Source: DAISJI01 sp964559835
GTDB taxonomy: Bacteria > Acidobacteriota > Terriglobia > Terriglobales > Acidobacteriaceae
Length of the DNA stretch: 64,000 nucleotides
NCBI GenBank assembly: GCA_964559835.1
Contig: CAZLJE010000025.1
Coordinates: 1-64,000, forward strand
Direction of reading: 5' to 3'
The notes beneath the pieces were generated by a model. It did no database searches and was not told where the DNA came from. It was given only the letters and a program-made list of their open reading frames with translations. The position numbers and the translations under genes are program-made. Shown here one piece after another: positions 48,975-58,172 of this stretch. Position 1 is the first letter of the stretch, and every line of letters begins with the position of its first letter.

Positions 48975-49340
48975 ATGGCAACCACGACGTCGACGCCGAA
49001 TGTGACCAAAATCGCCCCCATCAACCTGACGCAGAATGCGATCGCGAAGGTGAAGGAGATCATGGGGCAACAGAATCCGGTGCCGGCCGGGCTGCGTGTG
49101 GGAGTGGTCGGTGGCGGATGCTCGGGCTTCTCGTACTCCATGTCATTCGAGAACGCCGCCGGGTTAATGGACAAGAGCTACGACTTCGACGGACTCAAGG
49201 TGTTCGTTGACGCGACCTCGCTGATGTACCTCAACGGTTGCATCGTTGACTACGTCGAAACGCTCGAGGGCGCCGGCTTCAAGTTCGAGAACCCGAACGT
49301 GAAGAGCACTTGCGGGTGCGGATCGTCTTTCAGCGTGTAG
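48975..49340 (+). CDS. A-type iron-sulfur carrier (IscA/ErpA family)
   Basis: 121 residues from ATG 48975 with AGGAG upstream; a longer frame to 48792 crosses the promoter and is rejected. The three cluster ligands are present: Cys49 in GGGCSGFSY, Cys113 and Cys115 in STCGCGSSF. These proteins pass Fe-S clusters to target enzymes. No isc or suf operon surrounds it, as is usual for ErpA-like members. A Thr-rich N-terminal extension of about 13 residues is non-conserved. Confidence 0.95.
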   Translation: MATTTSTPNVTKIAPINLTQNAIAKVKEIMGQQNPVPAGLRVGVVGGGCSGFSYSMSFENAAGLMDKSYDFDGLKVFVDATSLMYLNGCIVDYVETLEGAGFKFENPNVKSTCGCGSSFSV

Positions 49341-49363
49341 TTGCTTAGATTTATCAGGAACGA

Positions 49364-49395
49364 GCCTCGCGGTGATCGCGGGGCTTTTCTATTTT
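49364..49395 (+). terminator. Intrinsic terminator of the A-type carrier gene
   Basis: GCCTCGCG (49364-49371) pairs with CGCGGGGC (49377-49384) with one G-T pair, then TTTTCTATTTT. Its end overlaps the 3' end of the prepilin gene on the other strand. Confidence 0.8.
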
Positions 49396-50249
49396 GGGGT
49401 GTCGGGCCGAGTGGGACCAGTCGGGCCACCGATTGGCTGTCCGAAACCGCTGGAAGGCTGCCCAAAACCGCTGGAGGGCTGTCCAAAGCCGCCGGGACTG
49501 ATGGGCCGTCCAAAGCCGCCGGGCTGCTGGCCCGCCGGCGTGGCGCCAGGGATCTGGTTGGCGTATTGGAAGGTCTTGCTGGAATATGGGCCAGTGATCA
49601 GCGCACCGCGGTCAGTCGTCGGGTCATAGACGAAGTACCACTCGTTGTAGTGGGTCTTGTCATCGAAGGCATGGATGCCCTCGGCTTCACTGACGCTAGA
49701 GACGCCGATAATGAAGCCGCCGATCTGCGAATTAGCCGCGCCGCCGCCAGTGGTGGTCGTGGACGAACTGCCCGGGCCTGTTGCGGCCGTGACTGGATTC
49801 GTTCCTCCCAATCCAGTCCCGGCATTCGTCCCTCCCAATCCAGTCCCGAAATTGGTTCCCCCCAAGCCACTCGGTTGCTGCGTGTTGGTGCCCATCGCCG
49901 AAACGGGGGTACCGACATTCGGAGCGTTGCCGATCTTCACGTCTCCCGGATGAAGGAACTTCCATTTTCCGTCCTCCACCATCGGGTCTTTGTATTCCTT
50001 GCGCAGAAAGCGGACGTTGTTCGTGTTCTTGAGTTGATCGATGGTCACGGGATAGCGCCCGAATTTGCGGTAGTAACGCTTGATGGCCCGGGCGTACTGC
50101 GCTCCGCGATGGATCATCTCCTCCTCGCGGTCACGCTTGATCTGCTGGGCGACGCGAGGCGCCACGGCAACGACGGCGAGCATCATCAGCGCCATCATGA
50201 ACACCAGGATCATTAGCAGGTAGCCGGATTGGGAGCGTCGACGGGACAT
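49389..50249 (-). CDS. Type IV prepilin-like/GspG-like protein with Gly-rich repeats
   Basis: 286 residues. The N-terminus RRRSQSG|YLLMILVFMMALMMLAVVAVAP is a type IV prepilin signal with cleavage after Gly9, but residue +5 is not Glu as in most pilins. A GspG-like segment follows (AIKRYYRKFGRYPVTIDQL). A tandem GLGGTN repeat (about 126-150) and a C-terminal GFGQPSS repeat (about 255-275) are unusual for pseudopilins. It is the last gene of the pil cluster (6 nt after the PilP-like gene) and is likely a minor pilin. Confidence 0.82.
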   Translation of the reverse strand: MSRRRSQSGYLLMILVFMMALMMLAVVAVAPRVAQQIKRDREEEMIHRGAQYARAIKRYYRKFGRYPVTIDQLKNTNNVRFLRKEYKDPMVEDGKWKFLHPGDVKIGNAPNVGTPVSAMGTNTQQPSGLGGTNFGTGLGGTNAGTGLGGTNPVTAATGPGSSSTTTTGGGAANSQIGGFIIGVSSVSEAEGIHAFDDKTHYNEWYFVYDPTTDRGALITGPYSSKTFQYANQIPGATPAGQQPGGFGRPISPGGFGQPSSGFGQPSSGFGQPIGGPTGPTRPDTPK

Positions 50250-50254
50250 CGGGA

Positions 50255-50893
50255 TCAGCCGGCGTTGAGCGGTATCGTCTGCGTGTTGTTGCCGAGCAGG
50301 TCTTGGATTTCGACCGAGTTGTTGTTGATCTTCACGATCTTGTAACGCCGATTGACGACGTCGCCTTCCTTGGCGACGAAGACATCGTCGTTCTGCAACA
50401 GGAATACCTGGCGCGGTTCTCCCGGACGGTTCAGCAGCCCGAAGGGTTTCAAGTTGATGGGCGGCGGAGGTGGCGGAGGAGGCGGTATGTTGTCCGCCTG
50501 CGCAGTCGTGTCATCGTGTTTGGGAACGATCGGCGTTACAACTGGGTTTGGTATCACCGGCTCTGCTTCAGCACGGAAGATGTTCCGGCCGGCGCCCTTG
50601 TATTCGGTGTCCTCGCTGCCTTTGAGCAGGTCCAGGCGGAGCCGCGGGTCGAGGCTGGCGGTCACCGTCGGTTGTTCTTTTGGGGCCACAGTTCTGCCGT
50701 GCCCGCGGGTTATGCGGCGCGCCGGCGGTCCCGGATTGGCTGTAGCCGGAGTCGCTTGAGCGGGTACCGGCACATTGCTGGCGATCACCGGCCCTCCGCC
50801 GCTGAAGAAGGTGCGCCAGAGCATGAACAGCGCGAGAACGGCCAGCACCGCCGCGATGATCACGGTGTTTCGATTTTCCGCACCCAGCTTCAT
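50255..50893 (-). CDS. PilP/GspC-like pilus assembly protein
   Basis: 212 residues. One helix (about 10-28) then a Pro-rich, disordered region and an eight-Pro run (about 137-145). The C-terminal part (about 150-212: FGLLNRPGEPRQVFLLQNDDVFVAKEGDVVNRRYKIVKI) looks like the beta domain of PilP or the HR domain of GspC, which link the inner membrane platform to the secretin. The gene overlaps the PilO gene. The assignment relies on position plus this domain. Confidence 0.75.
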   Translation of the reverse strand: MKLGAENRNTVIIAAVLAVLALFMLWRTFFSGGGPVIASNVPVPAQATPATANPGPPARRITRGHGRTVAPKEQPTVTASLDPRLRLDLLKGSEDTEYKGAGRNIFRAEAEPVIPNPVVTPIVPKHDDTTAQADNIPPPPPPPPPINLKPFGLLNRPGEPRQVFLLQNDDVFVAKEGDVVNRRYKIVKINNNSVEIQDLLGNNTQTIPLNAG

Positions 50894-51426
50894 TCGGCTG
50901 CCCTCAGATAAGCGTCAAGGGTGATACCGAGCCGCACGCTGCCCTGCTGCTGCTCTCCCAGGTTCACGCTATCGATCACGTAGAAATGACGGGAGCGCTC
51001 CAGGGAGTTGATGAACTTCACGGCCTGAACGTAGTCGCCCGCGATGGTGGCGCTGATCTGGTACTGGCGGAGGTCGGGAACGTCGGAGTCAACCTCGACA
51101 TAGTGCGCGGCCCCCAACCGCACTCCCGCTTCAGAGGCCAACTTCCCGAGTTCGATGGTCAATTCCGATGGCTGGCCGGGAATGCGCGCCCGTTCGAATT
51201 GCGCGATCTGCTTCCGCGCTTCGTCGACGCGCTGCTGCACCTGGTCCGGAGGCACGACGGTCCTCGCTTTGCTCTGGACCTGCTGGCGGAGCTGCTGGAA
51301 TTCCTGCTCCTTCTCCGCGTTGGCCGAGGCGGGCGAAAGCAGGATCACGAGTGCAATGATGTCGACGACGATTAGGATCGCGGCGATGGCGTACAGGTTG
51401 CGACGCGCGGCGCGGAGGTTAGCCAT
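50890..51426 (-). CDS. PilO-like type IV pilus inner membrane protein
   Basis: 178 residues. One N-terminal helix (about 11-31), a coiled coil (about 38-80, EKEQEFQQLRQQVQSKART), then a ferredoxin-like domain (about 95-178) with YQISATIAGDYVQAVKFINSLER, typical of PilO/GspM. It forms heterodimers with the PilN-like protein. ATGA-type coupling joins it to both neighbours. Confidence 0.82.
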   Translation of the reverse strand: MANLRAARRNLYAIAAILIVVDIIALVILLSPASANAEKEQEFQQLRQQVQSKARTVVPPDQVQQRVDEARKQIAQFERARIPGQPSELTIELGKLASEAGVRLGAAHYVEVDSDVPDLRQYQISATIAGDYVQAVKFINSLERSRHFYVIDSVNLGEQQQGSVRLGITLDAYLRAAE

Positions 51427-52178
51427 TACTTGCGTCCTCCTGTGGCCGAGTTCGCATTTTGGGTAGGAGCCGGCGCGTTTGTTTTCGACGCGGCGGGTTT
51501 GGGCCCCTGCTTGTGAGCCGCCGGCGGCTCCTGCGCCCGGTCCTCGTCGTCGGAGGACTGTTCGGCGGACGCGGTGTTCTTCTCCGCTTCGCTGATTGCC
51601 GCGGCCGCGGCCGGCACGTAGACCGCAGTGATCTCGAATGTCATGGCATCGCCGCCGCCCGCACCCTTCTGACTCGAGTTTTCGTTGACCAGCATTGCTT
51701 CGCGGAAATCAGGGGCCTTCTCCATGTTCTGGAGCAGTTCGATCGCCTTATCCCGCGAGTCGCCGCCCACCTGCATCCGTATCTGGATCTCGTCGGTCTT
51801 GGTGAGCTGTGGCGTAATCGCGGTGACGTGCAAGCGAGTCGGCATGAGCTTCTCCAGGTCGGAGAAGATGCGCGTCCACGAGAACCCTTTCCGCAGGATG
51901 AGAGCGTTGAGCGCCTGCGAGCGCTCGCGGACATCGCGGTTTTGGCCCTGGTTCAGGATCTCGATGTCCGCTTTTTCCTGGTTGTTGAGCTTGTCGAGAC
52001 GTGCCCGCTCGTCGTCAATGCTCCGGGCCAGTGTGTGCGATACGCGCCATGACCGCGCGGCAACGTACACCAGCAGTCCGGAAACGATAAACAGCGTGGC
52101 CAATGCGAGTCCCCACTGCATGAAGAAGCGGCGGGCGTTCTCGTACGGTTGCGATGCGAGATTGATCTTGAAGCGCAT
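51426..52178 (-). CDS. PilN-like type IV pilus assembly protein
   Basis: 250 residues. The first residues MRFKINLASQPYENARRF hold the conserved INLxxxP motif by which PilN binds PilM. A helix (about 22-44), a coiled coil and a ferredoxin-like domain follow (about 100-190: SDLEKLMPTRLHVTAITPQL). The C-terminal 60 residues are disordered (Ala/Pro/Glu/Asn-rich), which is longer than usual. It sits between pilM and pilO as expected. Confidence 0.85.
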   Translation of the reverse strand: MRFKINLASQPYENARRFFMQWGLALATLFIVSGLLVYVAARSWRVSHTLARSIDDERARLDKLNNQEKADIEILNQGQNRDVRERSQALNALILRKGFSWTRIFSDLEKLMPTRLHVTAITPQLTKTDEIQIRMQVGGDSRDKAIELLQNMEKAPDFREAMLVNENSSQKGAGGGDAMTFEITAVYVPAAAAAISEAEKNTASAEQSSDDEDRAQEPPAAHKQGPKPAASKTNAPAPTQNANSATGGRK

Positions 52179-52187
52179 CAGTCCTGG

Positions 52188-53078
52188 TTAAGCTCCTCCG
52201 GCGGCGATGAGAGCTCCGATGACAGGAGCGGTCAGAGAAGCGGGGAGGTTGCCTTGATTGGCTTGTGAGCCGGAAACCAGATCTCCGATCTTCGCGCCAG
52301 TCTGGGCCTCCAATGCCGGACCCAGTTCGCGGGCCGACGCCAGACCTGCCAATAAGATCCTCCCGACACTACTGCCATAAGTGTCCTGGAAGAACACGAG
52401 AGAGGGATAGATGTCGTCGGCGAGCGCCTCGGCAGAGATTGTGCCGGTACGCGCATTCTCCAGCGTCCGGTAGAGCAGGAGGTCGCCGCCCTTCACGATC
52501 GCGACGCTTGTGGTATTGCTGTCGACCTTGAGAATCAATGTCGGCTCAATCGCGACCACTGGACCCAGCGCCGAGAGCATCGACGGCACAACAACGCCCG
52601 GCGAGTACCCCGCATCACGGAAGACGCTTTCGTATTCCTCTCGCACGGCGGTCGGAGTGACTGCCGCGACGACTCGCACCGTTCCGTTCGAACGTCGAAC
52701 GTCGTAGGAGAGGGCGGCATCCTCGACGTCGAAGGGCAGGGACTTTTTGAGACGGAAGCGAACCACCGGATCGGCGTCCTGTTGCTTGTCGGGCAGGGAA
52801 TCGAAATCAAGTAACACGATGCGCACAGCCGAGTCGGGCAGGACGGCGATCACGTCCCGGCCTCGACCGCCGATAGAAGCAAGCGTGTCGACCACGGCGT
52901 CGCGGACCGCCGGGGCGTTGACCACGTTGGCTGCGCCCAGGCCAGGGACGAGCGCGCCCGCGGGCAGGGTGCGGGTCGAGAGCACATCGATCACTGTGCC
53001 CGAATCGTTGGCACGCGCCGCGATGATGCGCTCGGGCGCTATCTCGCAGGCAACACGCGGAATGTCTAATACAGCCAT
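52188..53078 (-). CDS. PilM-like actin-fold pilus assembly protein
   Basis: 296 residues. Segments such as VIAVLPDSAVRIVLLDFD, FRLKKSLPFDVEDAALSYDV and LTPTAVREEYESVF-like (AAVTPTAVREEY) match PilM, an actin/FtsA-like ATP-binding protein on the cytoplasmic face. The protein is about 50 residues shorter than typical PilM, mainly at the N-terminus. It is followed by pilN after 9 nt. Confidence 0.82.
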   Translation of the reverse strand: MAVLDIPRVACEIAPERIIAARANDSGTVIDVLSTRTLPAGALVPGLGAANVVNAPAVRDAVVDTLASIGGRGRDVIAVLPDSAVRIVLLDFDSLPDKQQDADPVVRFRLKKSLPFDVEDAALSYDVRRSNGTVRVVAAVTPTAVREEYESVFRDAGYSPGVVVPSMLSALGPVVAIEPTLILKVDSNTTSVAIVKGGDLLLYRTLENARTGTISAEALADDIYPSLVFFQDTYGSSVGRILLAGLASARELGPALEAQTGAKIGDLVSGSQANQGNLPASLTAPVIGALIAAGGA

Positions 53079-53088
53079 TGGGACCGGA

Positions 53089-54750
53089 TTACCTCATGGC
53101 CTCGATGAAGGTGACCTTGTTGATCTCGCGCAACGTGGTTGTTCCGTTGCTTACTTTATCAAGCGCCGATTCGCGGAGGAACTTCATTCCTTCTTCACGG
53201 GCGGCACGGCGGATCTCGGAGGTCGGTTTCTTGGCCAGAATCATCTCGCGGATGCGATCGCTGAGCTCCATCAGTTCGCTGATGGCGGTACGGCCGCGAA
53301 AACCGGTTCCGGCGCATTCGATGCAGCCTTGTCCTTCGTAGAACGGCCGCTGCCCCCATTCTTGCGGGTTAAGGCCGGATGCTTCCAGCGTCGGCGCGTC
53401 GTAATGGACGGTGTGCCGGCAATTCTCGCAGATGATGCGCACCAGCCGCTGGGCAAGGATACAGTTCAGCGCGGAGATGAAGTTGTACGCTTCGACGCCC
53501 ATGTTCAGGAAACGGCCCAGCACGTCCACGACGTTGTTGGCGTGAACCGTCGTGAAGACCAGGTGGCCGGTCAGGGCCGACTGGATGGCGATCTGCGCTG
53601 TCTCGTTGTCGCGGATTTCGCCGACCATGATCTTGTCGGGGTCGTGGCGCAGGATGGAACGGAGGCCACGGGCGAACGTCAGTCCCTTTTTCTCGTTCAC
53701 CGGGATCTGCGTGACGCCGCGGATCTGGTACTCGACCGGATCTTCGATCGTGATCAGCTTGTCCTCGTCGGACTTGATCTCGTTGAGCGCGGCGTAAAGT
53801 GTCGTCGTTTTACCGGAACCCGTGGGACCGGTGACGAGCACCATGCCGTAGGGCTCGGAGATGTAGCGGCGGAAGCGGCGCATCGTGTCATCATCGAAGC
53901 CGACGACGTCGAGGGTGAGCTTGTGGAACTTCTCGCTCATCGACTCCTTGTCCAAAACGCGGAGCACCGCGTCTTCGCCGTGGATCGACGGCATGATGGA
54001 GACGCGGAAGTCGATGGCGCGGTTGTTGTACTTCACGCGGAAACGGCCGTCCTGCGGTACGCGGCGCTCGGAGATATCGAGCTCGCTCATCACCTTGATA
54101 CGCGACAGGATGGTGGAATGGTGCTCGCGCGCGATCGGGGACATGGCCTGCTGGAGGACGCCGTCGATGCGGTACTTGATGACCACGGCATCGTCGCGGG
54201 TCTCGATGTGAATATCGCTGGCGCGTCGGCTGAGCGCGGTAAAGATGGTCGTGTCGACCAGTTTGATGACCGGGCTGTCGCCCTCGGCGGTGAGGCGCTC
54301 GATCGAGAGGTTCTCGTCCGTGCCCTCTTCGCCTTCGCGGATAACGTCGAGCGTGAAGCCTTCGCTGGCTTCCTCGAGGACGCGCTGCGACTGTTCCGTT
54401 TTCTTCAGCAGGTCGGTGATCTGCGACAGCTTGGCAACTTTGGTGCGCACGCGTCGCCGCAGCAGCAGCCCGACCTCGTCGATCATCATGAGCTGGCTGG
54501 GATCGGCGATCGCAATGGCCAGGGTTCCGTCGTCGGCTTCCTCCAGCGGGACGAAGTTGAAGCGGAACATCAGCTCGACCGGGACCTTGCGCAACAACTC
54601 GTGCTGGATCGGATAATTGCGCAGGTCGACGAACTGGCACCGGTAGCGATGCGCCAGATCTTTGGCGCGTGACTCTTCCTCCGCAGGAGTAGTGAGGATC
54701 GGGGCGCCGTTGCCGCCGTTTACAAAGAGCGCATTTTTGTTAGTAGCCAT
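53089..54750 (-). CDS. PilB/GspE-type assembly ATPase
   Basis: 553 residues. GspE N-terminal domain (about 15-150), then the ATPase: Walker A GPTGSGKTTT, Asp box LITIEDPVEYQ, Walker B KIMVGEIRDNET, His box TGHLVFTTVHAN. The zinc motif has CENC and CIEC (tetracysteine). RIDGVLQ and DGRFRVKYNNRAIDFR are typical. It drives pilus or pseudopilus extension. The end of pilB is 10 nt before pilM. Confidence 0.95.
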   Translation of the reverse strand: MATNKNALFVNGGNGAPILTTPAEEESRAKDLAHRYRCQFVDLRNYPIQHELLRKVPVELMFRFNFVPLEEADDGTLAIAIADPSQLMMIDEVGLLLRRRVRTKVAKLSQITDLLKKTEQSQRVLEEASEGFTLDVIREGEEGTDENLSIERLTAEGDSPVIKLVDTTIFTALSRRASDIHIETRDDAVVIKYRIDGVLQQAMSPIAREHHSTILSRIKVMSELDISERRVPQDGRFRVKYNNRAIDFRVSIMPSIHGEDAVLRVLDKESMSEKFHKLTLDVVGFDDDTMRRFRRYISEPYGMVLVTGPTGSGKTTTLYAALNEIKSDEDKLITIEDPVEYQIRGVTQIPVNEKKGLTFARGLRSILRHDPDKIMVGEIRDNETAQIAIQSALTGHLVFTTVHANNVVDVLGRFLNMGVEAYNFISALNCILAQRLVRIICENCRHTVHYDAPTLEASGLNPQEWGQRPFYEGQGCIECAGTGFRGRTAISELMELSDRIREMILAKKPTSEIRRAAREEGMKFLRESALDKVSNGTTTLREINKVTFIEAMR

Positions 54751-54817
54751 TCAAATCAGCTCTGTTGGACGTTGAAAGCCAAGTGCCCGGTCATCGGACG
54801 TGCGAGGCGGTTGTCCG

Positions 54818-56035
54818 TTAGCGAACGCCTCCTGCACCGAGCGTGAACAGGGGCATATAAAGCGAGATAAGAACGAACAGGACGATTCCGCCCATGACGA
54901 CCAGGATCAGCGGTTCGATCAGGGACATGGCGGCCGTAAGCGCCGTCTGTACGTCCTCCTCGTAAAACTCCGCGACGCTGGTCAGCATGGCTGGCAGAGC
55001 GCCGGTGGATTCTCCGACTTCGATCATTTCGACCGCGAGGTCGGGCATGGTCTGCGTTTCTTCCAAGCTTCCCGAGAGCGGCTGGCCCTCTCGCACGCGC
55101 ACCGTCGCCTCGCTGATCGCAGTCTTGATCAAGCGGCTCGGCATCGAGGAGCCCGCAGTTTCCAGCGATGGCACCAGCGGTAAACCGCCTGAAAGGAGCG
55201 TGGACAACATGCGAGAAAACACCGCCACCTGGTACTTCAACCATATGCCGCCGATGACCGGCAATCGTAACCGAAAGCGCTCGAGAGCCGCACCGCCTGA
55301 TTCAGAGGCCCACCACCGCCAAACCGCCAATGCCACAATGACAACGCCGAGGACGATTTCCGGCACGTAATGACGGACGCCGACACCGAGGTCGAGAAGC
55401 ATCTGCGTCGTGGGCGGGATGGCATCAGCCCTTCCGATCGCGGCGTACAACGTCGCAAACTGCGGGATGACGTACGTCACCAGAAACGTGAGCATCACCA
55501 CGACGACCATGAAGAGCAGGGCGGGGTAAACGAGTGAAGCAACCAATTTCTTGCGGAACGACAGCGACATCCGTTGGAAGTTGATGTACCGGTTCAGCAC
55601 TTCTTCCAGATTGCCGGACTTTTCGCCCGCCAGGATGGTGGTCGTATAGATCTTCGGAAAAACACCCTGCGCGGCAAAAGCGTCGGAGAGCAACTCGCCA
55701 CCCTGTACGCGGTCATGGACATTATCGAGCACGCTGCGGAAAAAGGGATTCCGCTGGCGGCGCATGAGCAAATCCAATGCCGTCAGGATCGGCAAGCCGG
55801 CCCGGATAAGCGTCACAAATTGCTGGTTGAAGACCAGGAACTCGTCGAGCTTTACGCGCCTGCGTTGCGGCAGACGGATTTCGCCACCGGCGAGCACACC
55901 GCGCGGCTTGACCCAGTACACCAGGAATCCCTGCTGGGAGAAGCGGTCGCGGATCTCGGAAACGGAGGCGCCGGCCTCCATGCGCTGGAGGATGTGGCCC
56001 CGGTCGTCGGCCATCTTGATAACGAAATCAGCCAT
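54818..56035 (-). CDS. PilC/GspF-type inner membrane platform protein
   Basis: 405 residues. Two T2SSF domains, each with a helical bundle and transmembrane helices (about 168-192, 218-238 and 375-400). Motifs: FNQQFVTLIRAGLPILTALDLL, GVFPKIYTTTILAGEKSGNLEEVL, and VAVFSRMLSTLLSGGLPLVPSLE in the second half. It forms the membrane base of the pilus machine. It heads the pil cluster on the minus strand. Confidence 0.93.
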   Translation of the reverse strand: MADFVIKMADDRGHILQRMEAGASVSEIRDRFSQQGFLVYWVKPRGVLAGGEIRLPQRRRVKLDEFLVFNQQFVTLIRAGLPILTALDLLMRRQRNPFFRSVLDNVHDRVQGGELLSDAFAAQGVFPKIYTTTILAGEKSGNLEEVLNRYINFQRMSLSFRKKLVASLVYPALLFMVVVVMLTFLVTYVIPQFATLYAAIGRADAIPPTTQMLLDLGVGVRHYVPEIVLGVVIVALAVWRWWASESGGAALERFRLRLPVIGGIWLKYQVAVFSRMLSTLLSGGLPLVPSLETAGSSMPSRLIKTAISEATVRVREGQPLSGSLEETQTMPDLAVEMIEVGESTGALPAMLTSVAEFYEEDVQTALTAAMSLIEPLILVVMGGIVLFVLISLYMPLFTLGAGGVR

Positions 56036-56186
56036 GTTGTCGTGATTACAAGTTTAGCATTGCTAAGTAGTTGGACGGGGGACATCCCGGGTGGGTAGCC
56101 AGAGGGCTGAAATTGATCTGATGACCGGTCGATCTGCGCTGAAGACAGTATCGAAATGATGATCGACCACCTGATCACCAGATGCC

Positions 56187-57401
56187 TTATTCGAATCGTA
56201 GGGCTTCGATCGGATCCAGGCGTGAGGCCTTTCGGGCTGGGTAAAAACCGAAAAAGACTCCGACTGCGCTGGCAAACAGGGCCGCGACGCCGATGGCCTG
56301 TGGCGGGATCGACATCGGCCACTCCAGCACCTTTCCCAGCAGAACCGAGCCGCCCACTCCGGCGCAGACGCCCATCAGACCTCCGAACATGCTGAGCAAG
56401 AGTGCCTCTCCGAGGAACTGCGCCTGCACGCTGGCCTCGGTTGCGCCGATGGCCATGCGGATCCCGATCTCGCGCGTCCTCTCGGTGACGGAAACGAGCA
56501 TCACGTTCATGATCCCGATCCCGCCCACCAGCAGGGAAACGCTGGCAATCGCGATCAGCAGCACGGTGAAGGTCCGCGAGGCGGCAAGCCGGGCCTGGAT
56601 GAACTCGTCTGGACGGCGGACGTTGAAGTCGTCATCCTGTCCCGGGCGGATGTGATGGCGCTCGCGCAAGAGCAGAATGATCTGATCGATGGCCGGATTC
56701 ACCGACTCCTGGCTGACGGCGGAGGCCATGACGTCGTCGAGCCAGTTATTGCCTTTCAGTTTCTTCATTCCCATCGTGTAAGGAACGACCAGCGTATCGT
56801 CCTGGTCCTGACCAAACGCGGACTGGCCCTTAGCTTCCAACACACCGACCACCTGGCAGGGATATGTGTTGAGGCGGATGATCTTGCCGATCGGATCTTC
56901 AGAGCCGAAAAGTTGTTCTCGTACCGTGTCGCCGATCACCACCACGTTGGCCGCGCGGTCTATATCGTCGGTTGTAAACGGCGCGCCCCGAACGACAGGC
57001 CAACGCTTGATGTCGAAATATTCGGAAGAAACTCCGCGCCAGTGCGTGCCCCAGTTCTTATTGCCGTAGACGACTTGCGCCGTCCCATCGACGTTCGGCG
57101 TCACCGCCTTGATCAGCGGCTGCTTTCCTATCGCTACGGAATCGGCGACGGTCAGCGTCTTAGTCCCGTGACTGCCGGTGCGTACGCCGTTGGGCGCACG
57201 CGAGCCGGCTTCGATCCAAACAAAGTTGTCGCCCAGATTGTTGAGCTGTTCCTGCACCTGGTCGGAGCCGGCTTGTCCGATGGCCACGACGCAGATCACG
57301 GCTCCGATGCCGATCATGATGCCCAGCACGGTCAGCGTGCTGCGCAGCTTGTTGCGCGTGAGGGCTTTGAAGGCTTCGCGGAATATGGCCCGGGGAGACA
57401 T
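56187..57401 (-). CDS. MacB-type ABC permease
   Basis: 404 residues. TM1 (about 17-40: LRSTLTVLGIMIGIGAVICVVAIG), a periplasmic MacB_PCD domain (about 45-270), then three helices (about 282-306, 332-354, 366-388) with VTERTREIGIRMAIGATEASV and the end PARKASRLDPIEALRFE. The partner ATPase and membrane fusion protein are not adjacent. Such permeases export lipids, peptides or antibiotics or act in lipoprotein release. The gene lies 70 nt before lolA in genome order but ends upstream of pilC, so co-function is uncertain. Confidence 0.88.
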   Translation of the reverse strand: MSPRAIFREAFKALTRNKLRSTLTVLGIMIGIGAVICVVAIGQAGSDQVQEQLNNLGDNFVWIEAGSRAPNGVRTGSHGTKTLTVADSVAIGKQPLIKAVTPNVDGTAQVVYGNKNWGTHWRGVSSEYFDIKRWPVVRGAPFTTDDIDRAANVVVIGDTVREQLFGSEDPIGKIIRLNTYPCQVVGVLEAKGQSAFGQDQDDTLVVPYTMGMKKLKGNNWLDDVMASAVSQESVNPAIDQIILLLRERHHIRPGQDDDFNVRRPDEFIQARLAASRTFTVLLIAIASVSLLVGGIGIMNVMLVSVTERTREIGIRMAIGATEASVQAQFLGEALLLSMFGGLMGVCAGVGGSVLLGKVLEWPMSIPPQAIGVAALFASAVGVFFGFYPARKASRLDPIEALRFE

Positions 57402-57471
57402 GAGGACAATATCTTAACCCGGGGAAAGCGACGAGAGGGGACAGGTCACAAGAGCAGGTGACCGATGGTGC

Positions 57472-58119
57472 TCATTGGCGGATGTCCGTGCTCTCGATGG
57501 TCTCGATCCCCGGCGGCGGAACAAACTTAAAGCGGGCGTCGGCGAGTTGCGCGTTGGTCTTCTCGCCGGAGAACTGGAACTCAGTGGTCGACCCGTCCGC
57601 CTCTTCGATGATCAGTCGCCGCAAGCGCGAGTCGGGCGAAACCTCCAGCAGTACCTGGTTGACGCGATCTGCCATGGATTTCGGAACGCCGCGCAAAACG
57701 ACGTCTCCGGCGTCCGTCGGTTTCACGTCGGGCGCGAGCGAAAGGCCGTTGAATTCTTTTTCCAGCTTCGTCTTGCCCAGCAAATAGCGCAGGGGCGAAC
57801 GGAAGTCGTCGAGCGATTTCACGGAAGCTTTGCGCACCTGCTGCTCGCCGGGGACGTAGAACCACGCAATCTTTCCATCGCTGAGAAACAGTTTCTGCCG
57901 CGGTTCTCGATAATCCCAGCGCATCTTGCCCGGCTTCTTCAGTTCCAGGGTGCCGGTCTCATTGCGGCTGACTCCTGCGCCGCGGTACGTCTCGCTGAAG
58001 TTCACTTGCAGCGTTTCGATGTGGTTGTAGTGCTGGTCGACGCGGTCGGCGATCCGGTGAACGTCGTTTTGGCCGAACGCGAGCGAACACGCGAGGAGGA
58101 TGAAGGCGATGAATCTCAT
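57472..58119 (-). CDS. lolA: Outer membrane lipoprotein carrier protein LolA
   Basis: 215 residues. Signal peptide (MRFIAFILLACSLAFG), then the LolA fold: VNFSETYRGAG, GTLELKKPGKMRWDYREPRQKLFLSDGKIAWFYVPGE and FVPPPGIE at the end. LolA shuttles lipoproteins across the periplasm. lspA, which matures lipoproteins, is at 14673-15203. The downstream MacB-type gene could belong to lipoprotein release, but it is the only hint. Confidence 0.88.
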   Translation of the reverse strand: MRFIAFILLACSLAFGQNDVHRIADRVDQHYNHIETLQVNFSETYRGAGVSRNETGTLELKKPGKMRWDYREPRQKLFLSDGKIAWFYVPGEQQVRKASVKSLDDFRSPLRYLLGKTKLEKEFNGLSLAPDVKPTDAGDVVLRGVPKSMADRVNQVLLEVSPDSRLRRLIIEEADGSTTEFQFSGEKTNAQLADARFKFVPPPGIETIESTDIRQ

Positions 58120-58172
58120 ACAGATTAGATGATACGCAACTCGAGCTCAGGATTGACTGGACCGCAGACACA

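Noticed and set aside
49700..49870. Possible CRISPR-like tandem repeat
   Set aside because: Regular short units here encode GLGGTN repeats within the prepilin gene; there are no spacers.
52747..54672. A 641-codon plus-strand open frame
   Set aside because: Antisense to pilB and pilM with shadow-like composition (Asp/Val/His-rich).
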